Under the pieces are notes generated by a model. That model saw only the letters and a list, made by a program, of their open reading frames with translations, had not been told where the DNA came from and made no database searches. Positions 1 to 5,338 of a stretch of DNA of 6,582 bases are shown here, piece after piece. Source of the stretch: Rhodospirillales bacterium (lineage in GTDB: Bacteria > Pseudomonadota > Alphaproteobacteria > Rhodospirillales_A > Casp-alpha2); NCBI GenBank assembly GCA_016763915.1, contig JAESSX010000002.1, positions 1-6,582 of the forward strand. Direction: 5' to 3'. Made by a program: the position numbers and the translations under genes. Each line of letters starts with the position of its first letter. The stretch's first letter is position 1.

Positions 1-2
1 GC

Positions 3-179
3 CATTCCCTGATCAAGGGGCTGGCCGACCGCGCCAAGGCCGGCGACGGTCAGGATGACCTGATCGCCGACGCCGCGCACCTGCTGCTCGATCAGGCCCG
101 CATCGCCGAGGGCGAGGCGGTCAAGGACCCCCAGGCGTTCTCCCGGCGGATGTCGGCGATGATGGAAAGCGGGCTGTAG
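3..179 (+). CDS. htpG: Molecular chaperone HtpG (Hsp90), C-terminal end only
   Basis: This is the last 58 codons of a gene that starts before the window, ending in TAG at 177-179. The peptide contains HSLIKGLADRA, then DLIADAAHLLLDQARIAEGE, then DPQAFSRRM near the end. This matches the extreme C-terminal dimerisation domain of bacterial HtpG, where a DLI..A..LLDQA.I.EGE stretch followed by a DP.AF.RR helix is typical. HtpG is a cytoplasmic ATP-dependent chaperone; its ATPase and middle domains lie outside the window. The segment is about 75% G+C, clearly richer than the genes that follow. No convincing intrinsic terminator is seen directly after the stop. The family call is fairly sure; the intactness of the rest of the gene cannot be judged. 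Confidence 0.85.
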   Translation, partial: HSLIKGLADRAKAGDGQDDLIADAAHLLLDQARIAEGEAVKDPQAFSRRMSAMMESGL

Positions 180-428
180 GTTTAGGTAGGCGCCAGGACC
201 GCTCTTAGTACAATAGAAAAAGCGAGTAGCGATACAATCTGCACTAGGCAGCAGAGTTTGTATTAGAGACCCGGTTTTTGAGCCCCCCGTGTTACTAATC
301 ACGGGGACAGGTATTCACATCAATCAATACATCCAGTCTACGCCCGCTAATAGCCGGTAGCGGCCTCGGCGTATCTGGCAGATGGCCCTAGGTTATCCTC
401 TCAAAGACCGATAAGTTCTATTTGGCCC
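180..428. other. Gene-free spacer with small inverted repeats
   Basis: About 250 bases lie between the htpG stop and the promoter of the ene-reductase operon. I see no credible coding frame, tRNA or named element. It is much more AT-rich than htpG and holds three short inverted repeats: ATACAA/TTGTAT at 232-237 and 258-263, with an inner CTGC/GCAG; CCCCGTG/CACGGGG at 285-291 and 300-306; and CCGCTA/TAGCGG at 344-349 and 358-363. None is followed by a T-run, so none is an obvious terminator for htpG. It may be a remnant of transferred DNA. Confidence 0.5.
285..306. repeat. Perfect 7-bp inverted repeat, GC-rich hairpin
   Basis: CCCCGTG at 285-291 pairs perfectly with CACGGGG at 300-306 across an 8-base AT-rich loop. 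The right arm runs on into GGGGACAGG. That resembles the style of REP-like palindromes linked to REP-associated tyrosine transposases, but I see no second copy in the window, so this is only a possibility. There is no T-tract after it, which argues against an intrinsic terminator. Confidence 0.45.
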
Positions 429-457
429 TTGACAGATTTGGACGCTTGTCCTATATC
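429..457 (+). promoter_or_regulatory. Sigma-70 promoter of the ene-reductase operon
   Basis: A perfect -35 box TTGACA (429-434) is followed by a 17-base spacer and a -10 box TATATC (452-457, 4 of 6 consensus positions). Transcription would begin near 464-465, about 50 bases before the ATG at 517. The first palindromic site (438-453) fills the spacer and touches the -10, and the second (470-485) sits just downstream of the predicted start. A bound repressor would therefore block this promoter. The placement directly ahead of an ene-reductase and TetR gene pair supports the call. Confidence 0.75.
438..453. promoter_or_regulatory. Putative TetR-family operator, site 1
   Basis: TTGGACGCTTGTCCTA is a partial palindrome with GGAC and GTCC half-sites around four central bases (10 of 16 positions symmetric). 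It lies in the promoter spacer and overlaps the -10 box. It is repeated with one mismatch at 470-485. Its size and symmetry suit a TetR-family dimer, and the likely ligand is the repressor encoded at 1671-2276. Binding is inferred, not shown. Confidence 0.65.
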
Positions 458-469
458 CCTCATCCGGCA

Positions 470-485
470 TTGGACGCTCGTCCTA
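470..485. promoter_or_regulatory. Putative TetR-family operator, site 2
   Basis: TTGGACGCTCGTCCTA is identical to site 1 except for C at 479 in place of T at 447, and is more symmetric (GGACG/CGTCC, 12 of 16 positions). Centre-to-centre distance to site 1 is 32 bp, close to three helical turns, so two dimers would lie on the same face of the DNA. It sits just downstream of the predicted transcription start, a position suited to repression. I found no third copy in the window. Confidence 0.65.
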
Positions 486-516
486 ATTCTGCCGCCCATG
501 ACCAAAGGAAATCATC

Positions 517-1614
517 ATGTCTGTGGATTTGTTCGAGCCGTTTCAGTTAGGCGGCCTCACCCTCGCCAACCGGATGGTCTTGGCGCCGATGACGCGAAAT
601 CGCGCCGATGAAAACGGCGTCGTGCCGCCCATGATGGTGACCTACTATCAACAACGCGCCAGCGCCGGTCTGCTCGTTACCGAGTCCGCCCCGGTCTCAC
701 CAGAGGGTGTGGGCTATCCCTTCACCCCGGGGAATTACACTAATGCCCAGGCGGATAGTTGGCTCCGCGTGACCGATGCGGTGCACTCTGCCGATGGCCA
801 TATCTTTGTTCAGTTGCAGCACTGCGGGCGGATTTCCCACCCGAGCTTGCTGCCAAACAACGCCACGCCTGTGGGTCCATCGGCACTGCGGCCGACGGGC
901 CAGGCCGTCACCTATACCGGAATGCAGGATTTCGTGACACCGCGCGCACTCGAGACCCGCGAAATTCCGGGTATCGTGGAGCAATTCCAGCGCAGCGCTG
1001 AGATGGCCAAGCGCGCGGGCTTCGATGGCGTGGAAGTGCATGGCGCCAACGGCTATATTATCGACCAGTTTCTGCGCGACGGCAGCAACCACCGCACCGA
1101 CACGTATGGCGGCAGCGTGAACAACCGCATGCGCCTTTTGAACGAAGTCCTCGATGCGGTGTGCTCGGTGTGGCCGGCGCAGTGCGTGGGCGTTCGCTTG
1201 GCCCCCGAGAACAGTTTCAATTCGATGTCGGATTCCGACCCGCAAGCGCACTTCGAATACTTCATCGAGCGGTTAAGTCCGCGTGGTTTGGCCTATGTTC
1301 ATGTGCTCGAAGGCGACATGATGACGAATGCCAGCGCGCTGGATTATCGGGCCTTGCGCTCGAAATTCGCAGATCCGTATATCGCCAACAACGGCTATGA
1401 CCTCACCCGCGCCCAATCGGCGATACGTAACGGCGCCGCGAATCTGGTTGCTTTTGGAATTCCGTTTTTGGCCAATCCGGACCTGGTGCGCCGTTATCGG
1501 GAGAATTTGCCCTTAAACGCGGCCGATTCACCCACTTTCTACGGCGGCGGCGAAGCAGGTTACACCGACTATCCCTTTTATCGTAGTGAGGAAACTTATG
1601 CAGCCTGTTCCTAG
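517..1614 (+). CDS. Old Yellow Enzyme family ene-reductase (NemA-like NADH:flavin oxidoreductase)
   Basis: A 365-residue FMN-dependent TIM-barrel oxidoreductase that would use NAD(P)H to reduce activated C=C bonds, such as N-ethylmaleimide, enones or nitro compounds, in the cytoplasm. Length matches E. coli NemA (365 aa). Visible motifs are APMTR (23-27, with Thr26 as in classical OYEs rather than the Cys of YqjM types), VQL (98-100), HGANGY (His175, Asn178 substrate pair, Tyr180), RTDTYGGS (193-200), VGVR (Arg227, flavin contact), NSMSDSDP (235-242) and FYGGG..GYTDYP (341-353). Two usual residues differ: Gln101 stands where OYE1 has Trp116, and Ile315 where the FMN-phosphate Arg (OYE1 Arg348) is expected. 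The start is supported by AAAGGA at 504-509, 7 bases before the ATG. It is the first gene of the operon. An ene-reductase of this class is certain; the substrate is unknown. Confidence 0.93.
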   Translation: MSVDLFEPFQLGGLTLANRMVLAPMTRNRADENGVVPPMMVTYYQQRASAGLLVTESAPVSPEGVGYPFTPGNYTNAQADSWLRVTDAVHSADGHIFVQLQHCGRISHPSLLPNNATPVGPSALRPTGQAVTYTGMQDFVTPRALETREIPGIVEQFQRSAEMAKRAGFDGVEVHGANGYIIDQFLRDGSNHRTDTYGGSVNNRMRLLNEVLDAVCSVWPAQCVGVRLAPENSFNSMSDSDPQAHFEYFIERLSPRGLAYVHVLEGDMMTNASALDYRALRSKFADPYIANNGYDLTRAQSAIRNGAANLVAFGIPFLANPDLVRRYRENLPLNAADSPTFYGGGEAGYTDYPFYRSEETYAACS

Positions 1615-1643
1615 TGGCCTGTATCATCTAATTTTGCCACTAG
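1611..1643. repeat. Perfect 8-bp inverted repeat across the stop codon of the ene-reductase gene
   Basis: CTAGTGGC (1611-1618) pairs perfectly with GCCACTAG (1636-1643) over a 17-base AT-rich loop. The left arm contains the TAG stop of the upstream gene, and the right arm ends 15 bases before the AGGAGG of the TetR gene. No T-run follows. It could stabilise or attenuate the message between the two genes, or be chance; it does not resemble the operator sites at 438-485. Confidence 0.35.
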
Positions 1644-1670
1644 AAGCGCGGTTGGGCGAGGAGGTTTTTC

Positions 1671-2276
1671 ATGGGCGACAAGACAACCCGCGATCACATT
1701 GTTGAAGCTGCCGATCAGTTGTTCTATCGGCAAGGTTACGAGCATACCTCGTTCTCGGACATTGCGAATGTCGTACAGATCTCGCGCGGCAATTTTTATT
1801 ATCACTTCAAAACCAAGGACGAAATTCTGGATGCCGTGATCAATGTGCGTCTGGCGAATACCCGGAAGATGTTAGAGCAGTGGGAAATCGAAGGGCAACA
1901 ACCCGCGGATTGCATCCGGAACTTTATTCACATTCTGATCGTGAACCGGGCCAAAATAAAACGTTACGGCTGCCCGGTTGGCACGTTGAGCATGGAGCTC
2001 GCGAAGCTGAATCATGCCTCCCAGGCCGAGGCAAACCTGCTATTTACGATGTTTCGGACCTGGTTACGCAGGCAATTCACGCTGCTCGGCCGCGAGGCAG
2101 ACGCCGACGCGCTGGCGATGCACCTTCTTGCCCGCAGCCAGGGTGTCGCCACGCTGGCAAATGCCTTTCACGATGAGACGTTCATCAAGCAGGAAGTAAA
2201 GCAGATGTGCGACTGGCTGAAGTCGTGCATGGAAAGCGTCGCGCACGATGCACCCGACGGGCATGGGGCGGCCTAG
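1671..2276 (+). CDS. TetR/AcrR-family transcriptional repressor, NemR-like
   Basis: A 201-residue one-component regulator. The N-terminal TetR DNA-binding domain spans about residues 6-52: helix RDHIVEAADQLFYRQGYEHT, then SFSDIANVV, then ISRGNFYYHFKTKDEIL, the recognition helix and its characteristic YYHF tail. The ligand domain carries YGCPVGTLSMEL (99-110), whose Cys101 aligns with the redox/electrophile sensor Cys106 of E. coli NemR (SGCLTVKL). Other cysteines are 81, 180 and 186. The strong AGGAGG at 1659-1664, 6 bases before the ATG, fixes the start. It lies 56 bases after the ene-reductase gene in the same direction, so it is probably co-transcribed and autoregulated through the twin operators at 438-485. 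Domain identity is sure; the electrophile-sensing role is inferred. A separate regulator with another ligand remains possible. Confidence 0.92.
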   Translation: MGDKTTRDHIVEAADQLFYRQGYEHTSFSDIANVVQISRGNFYYHFKTKDEILDAVINVRLANTRKMLEQWEIEGQQPADCIRNFIHILIVNRAKIKRYGCPVGTLSMELAKLNHASQAEANLLFTMFRTWLRRQFTLLGREADADALAMHLLARSQGVATLANAFHDETFIKQEVKQMCDWLKSCMESVAHDAPDGHGAA

Positions 2277-2344
2277 CGCCTATCGCCGTGTAGGCTGAGC
2301 ACCTAACCCCTAAGTTTGTATTTATAGGCAGGAGAAAAAATCCG

Positions 2345-2632
2345 ATGTTTGTCGTGCTACTCAAATTTTCCGGCAACAAAGGCCAAGCCAGCCAGTTCAT
2401 GGAAGGCCACAAGACATGGATCAAAAGAGGTTTTGACGACGGCGTGTTTTTGTTAACCGGTAGTCTTCAGCCTAATTTGGGCGGCGGAATTCTCGCGCAA
2501 GAGACGTCGCTGGCGGATCTTCAAGCTAGGGTGAATGAGGATCCGTTCGTGGCGGAAAACGTCGTCAGTGCGGAGATTCTTGAAATTTCGCCATCAAAAA
2601 CCGATGAAAGGCTCGAATTTTTGCTCGCCTGA
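2345..2632 (+). CDS. YciI-family protein
   Basis: A 95-residue protein with the ferredoxin-like YciI fold, full length for the family. Seen features are an opening beta strand (FVVLLKF), His22 in EGHKTWIKRG, the acidic DDGVFLLTGS segment (31-40), GGG at 46-48 and the family's DPF signature at 66-68, followed by VVSAEILEISP. YciI proteins have a conserved His-Asp pair thought to be catalytic. Most are uncharacterised, but the family includes TftG, a dehydrochlorinase in 2,4,5-trichlorophenoxyacetate breakdown. A role on a small reactive metabolite is therefore plausible here but not shown. AGGAGA at 2330-2335, 9 bases ahead, supports the ATG. It follows the TetR gene by 68 bases and precedes tag by 26-41, so it looks like the third gene of the operon. 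Confidence 0.85.
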   Translation: MFVVLLKFSGNKGQASQFMEGHKTWIKRGFDDGVFLLTGSLQPNLGGGILAQETSLADLQARVNEDPFVAENVVSAEILEISPSKTDERLEFLLA

Positions 2633-2673
2633 TTAACACTTCCCCATCCCTTCGATACATGGACACGAGATAC

Positions 2674-3279
2674 ATGAGCACAACGATATTGGGTCCAGAC
2701 GGCAAATCACGCTGCCGCTGGTGCGGTGCCGCACCGGAGTTTCCCGCCTATCACGATACCGAATGGGGTTTTCCCGTTAGTGATGATCATCGCTTGTTCG
2801 AGAAGTTGAGTCTGGAGAGTTTTCAATCCGGACTGAGCTGGCGCACCATCCTCGCCAAGCGGGAGAACTTCCGTGCAGCGTTTCATGATTTCGATTTCGA
2901 TCACGTGGCACGCTTCAACCAGCGCGACATTAATCGTCTGCTCAAGGATGAAGGCATCGTCCGCCATCGCGGTAAGATCGAGGCCGTCATCAACAATGCA
3001 CGACGGACACAGGAACTCGTCAAAAGGGAAGGCTCGTTAGCCACCTTCCTCTGGCGTTACGAACCTGAATTGGAACAGCTTGCAAAACCGCAGACGGCGT
3101 CGACCTCAGCGGAATCGATAGCCCTGTCGAAGGACCTAAAAAAGCAAGGCTGGAAATTCGTCGGACCAACCACGGTATATGCCTTCATGCAGGCAATGGG
3201 GCTGATCAACGATCATGTTGAGGACTGCGTGATCAGAGCCAAAGTTGAACGCGCGCGCGGGAGTTTCAAGCGCCCTTGA
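2674..3279 (+). CDS. tag: DNA-3-methyladenine glycosylase I (Tag)
   Basis: A base-excision repair enzyme that releases 3-methyladenine from alkylated DNA. Numbered from the first possible ATG at 2659, key residues fit E. coli Tag with a constant offset of 15: zinc ligand Cys19 (E. coli Cys4), Tyr31, His32 (His17), catalytic Glu53 (Glu38) and Trp61 (Trp46) in SGLSWRTIL. The second zinc pair is His186 and Cys190 in NDHVEDC. GIVRHRGKIEAVINNAR (99-115) and KFVGPTT..AFMQAMGL (166-182) are also typical. I chose the ATG at 2674 (protein begins MSTTILGPDG) because no purine-rich site precedes 2659, whereas GGA and GAG lie ahead of 2674, though weakly; 2659 would add five residues. The octamer GATACATG is duplicated at both candidate starts. 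It is the last operon gene, placing alkylation repair under the same promoter as the ene-reductase. Confidence 0.93.
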   Translation: MSTTILGPDGKSRCRWCGAAPEFPAYHDTEWGFPVSDDHRLFEKLSLESFQSGLSWRTILAKRENFRAAFHDFDFDHVARFNQRDINRLLKDEGIVRHRGKIEAVINNARRTQELVKREGSLATFLWRYEPELEQLAKPQTASTSAESIALSKDLKKQGWKFVGPTTVYAFMQAMGLINDHVEDCVIRAKVERARGSFKRP

Positions 3280-3316
3280 TGTTGACGGCGACCCCAACGG
3301 CCATGTCGGCTCTTAC

Positions 3317-3350
3317 ATCTGGTTTTCAAGAAACCAGATTATCTAATTTT
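3317..3350 (+). terminator. Probable intrinsic terminator after tag
   Basis: A perfect 9-bp stem (ATCTGGTTT at 3317-3325 with AAACCAGAT at 3331-3339) closes a 5-base loop and is followed by the T-rich tail TATCTAATTTTC. It lies 38 bases after the tag stop, in the gap between convergent genes. The stem is rather AT-rich and the T-run is interrupted, so efficiency may be moderate. On the minus strand no T-tract follows the hairpin, so it fits the plus-strand operon better. Confidence 0.6.
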
Positions 3351-3357
3351 CTATTTG

Positions 3358-3666
3358 CTAAGAAATTTCGATCTCCATCAACGGCGCATGCTGCTGTGCT
3401 CCATATATATCCGTGTCGCCCGGAGAGCCGGCGGGGACCGGACGTGGCATAGTGATCTTAATCGCCAGCGCAACATCAAACGGTATCACCGCGACCTCAT
3501 TGTCGGAGACCTTGTATAGCGGCGCGATGGCACGGGGGCTCAGGGCGCCGGAGTCGCGAACCCGCTTATAAGTCTCTTCGTCATCAAAAATAACGTCCAG
3601 GGAGATCAGCAGCGCGCCCGCGTTCTTGGAGCGGATTACCTTGGCGAGGTCTCGCAGCTTCGTCAT
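3358..3666 (-). CDS. DUF4387 protein, partner of the AtuA-like gene
   Basis: A 102-residue protein matching DUF4387 along its whole length. It has the family's RSKNAG motif at 12-17, LDVIFDDEETYKRV (23-36), MPRP (73-76) and GDTDIYGAQQHAPL (83-96) near the C-terminus. Most members I know read RSKNAGPF; here the motif continues ALL. The family has no established activity that I know of. Genes of this type sit beside DUF1446/AtuA-like genes, and related domains occur in acyclic terpene utilisation proteins. Its ATG (3666-3664) overlaps the upstream gene's TGA (3665-3663) as ATGA, so translation is probably coupled. Since that upstream gene is frameshifted, expression here may be lowered. No signal peptide or membrane segment is visible. 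Confidence 0.88.
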   Translation of the reverse strand: MTKLRDLAKVIRSKNAGALLISLDVIFDDEETYKRVRDSGALSPRAIAPLYKVSDNEVAVIPFDVALAIKITMPRPVPAGSPGDTDIYGAQQHAPLMEIEIS

Positions 3667-5053
3667 GACGCATCCGTCCCCGTCGTGATGGGAAAATCAA
3701 GCATCTCCATCCGTACGGGCTCCATGGGATCGTCACAGTCCATGATGTGCCAAATATTGAATTCATAGACTCGGCCCGCCGATAGGTCCGACGGTGAAAA
3801 TGGGATCGCGAGATTTCCGGAGATACACATTCGCCCGGGGAAATCCGTGTGCAGGAGGCTATATCGAGCCTTGGCACAGACAGCGCGGCTGGTGTCTTCG
3901 TCCGGCGCGATCACATCGACCAGGACCGCGAGCTCGTGGGCAGCGCTTTTCGTGACGGGTTCGTTCAACCCCATGACGGCGTTGCGTCCGTAGATCGTGA
4001 TGCCGAGCGTGTATTCATTTTCCCGGATCCCCAGCGCGGTTACGTCCCGGGCAATTCGGCCTCGGCAGGACGTCACGAAATCGTCGATGGTCGCGACGAG
4101 GATGGGATCACGGATGCCGGCGATGAAAACCGTGCGAAAACCAAGTTCCCGAACCCCCTCCAGTTTCACCGTATAGCGTTCCGCCGGCAGCCACCGGCTG
4201 CCGGAAACGCTGACGGTGCGCTCATCGATCTGCTCGAAACTGGCGTCGCTTGTATCCAGCATGCCATCCGGTTCCTTGAGATGATAAGGGCTCGGGTTCT
4301 CGTACAAGGTATGCGCCGCCACGCGGGTACGGGTGCAACGCCGCTCGGGTGACCGGGCTCGACCGTGAAATGATCGTCGTACAGTGTCCCCACAACACAA
4401 TCCTGGCCCTCGCGTGGTTCAATCACCTGGGCGCCGCACTCGATAATCTTACCCATGTGCCAGGCAAGCCCCGGGTCCGCGCCCAGGAGCACCGGTATGG
4501 CGGCATAGATCGCCGCATCGCTGGAGCGACCGGCAATGACGATGTCCGTGCCCGCCTCCAATGCCTGCTGATAGGGTTCCGCCCCCATCATGGCGACGAC
4601 ACGGTGCGCCGCATCGACCTCGGCCTCCGTCAACGGAGCGATGGGGCCCAACGGCGAGGTTCGGCCTTCTCGAACTTTTGCCCTAAGGGTGTCTTTATCG
4701 ATTTCGCTTCGAAGCACGGCGACGCTGGGCGTGAGGTGATGCTCAACACAGATCTCGCGGAGAATATCGAGGGTCCAATCGATCTGCACATCAGCGCCAC
4801 TGCCGCCGGCGGAACCAACGAATACCGGCACGCCCAACTCAATACCCGCCGTGACCATCAGTTCCAGGTCACGCTTCGTCGCAAGGCGGGATACAAACGC
4901 CGACCCGTTGCCAAGATAATATGGTCCCGGGTCGGCGGAACCCGCATCGCAGGCAATCAGGTCGAGGCCCAGATCGAGCCCGCGGCGAAATGCTTCCTCG
5001 GTAAAACCGTATCCGAGCATCCCGGACACAGCCATTATGCGAATGGGCTTCAT
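3663..5053 (-). pseudogene. AtuA-like / DUF1446 protein gene, broken by a one-base frameshift
   Basis: Two frames together encode a complete AtuA-like protein. The first, from ATG at 5053, gives residues 1 to about 236, including CDAGSADPGPYYLG (35-48), GSAGGSGAD (80-88) and IVIAGRSSDAAIYAAIPVLLG, ending at DDHFTVEPGHP. The second resumes at about 4346 with ERRCTRTRVAAHTLYENPSP and LDTSDA, KLEG, IAGIRDP, and runs to TGA at 3665-3663. Joined, they make about 463 residues, normal for the family. The missing base is most simply one G or C in the CCCG run at 4346-4349. No slippery heptamer is visible, so programmed shifting is unlikely; a true mutation or a sequencing error fits. In Pseudomonas, atuA belongs to the citronellol/geraniol cluster, but its reaction is not known. 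AGGG lies only 2 bases before the ATG, a weak site, and no other ATG is available upstream in frame. Confidence 0.85.
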
Positions 5054-5338
5054 GACCCTGACTGTCAGCCTCGCTAATAATCTGCCAACTATATTTTCGA
5101 TCGTAGTCGGAAAGTCTAACTAAAAAAATGACGCATTGTGAACGGCGCTAACCATTTCAACGTTTGTCCGGGGGAAACGTCCGCATCGGGCTGAAGAGGG
5201 CCCATTGTTGTAGGATAGGGACACGACCCAGTGCCCATCTTCGTCCCGTACGGCACCCCAGGCCTTCGCAAGATTCGGGTGGCGGGCGGGCCTCGGGGCG
5301 CGTATCAAAAAACATCAACGAAATAGAACGGTCCTGTC
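5054..5338. other. Divergent intergenic region
   Basis: This 285-base gap separates the minus-strand AtuA-like gene from the plus-strand alkyltransferase fusion and should hold promoters for both. The part at 5080-5160 is AT-rich (including TATATTTTC and an A7 run), while 5230-5300 is GC-rich like the right flank. I could not find a pair of boxes good enough to call on either strand, and no operator like that at 438-485 is present. A 62-codon minus-strand frame at 5120-5308 starts with TTG, has no ribosome site and resembles nothing I know. Confidence 0.4.

Noticed and set aside
429..611. 60-codon plus-strand frame starting at the promoter
   Set aside because: Its TTG start is the -35 box itself and it overlaps the ene-reductase start in another frame; the peptide looks random.
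697..1251. 184-codon minus-strand frame inside the ene-reductase gene
   Set aside because: It is His/Ala/Arg-rich with no family resemblance and lies wholly opposite a well supported gene.
2278..2295. GCCTA/TAGGC inverted repeat after the TetR gene
   Set aside because: Only 5 bp with no T-run; likely chance, and no good promoter boxes were found before the YciI gene.
1625..3350. Shared 10-mer ATCTAATTTT at 1625-1634 and 3341-3350 region
   Set aside because: Matches of this length are expected by chance in a window of this size.
4340..4356. Programmed ribosomal frameshift in the AtuA-like gene
   Set aside because: No slippery heptamer or following stem was seen, and I know of no such mechanism in this family.
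3849..5077. Two long plus-strand open frames (3849-4352 and 4349-5077) antisense to the AtuA-like gene
   Set aside because: They encode no recognisable motif, while the minus strand has clear family motifs throughout. Long antisense frames are common in GC-rich genes.
5120..5308. 62-codon minus-strand frame in the divergent region
   Set aside because: It starts with TTG, has no ribosome site and resembles no family I know, so I treat it as chance.
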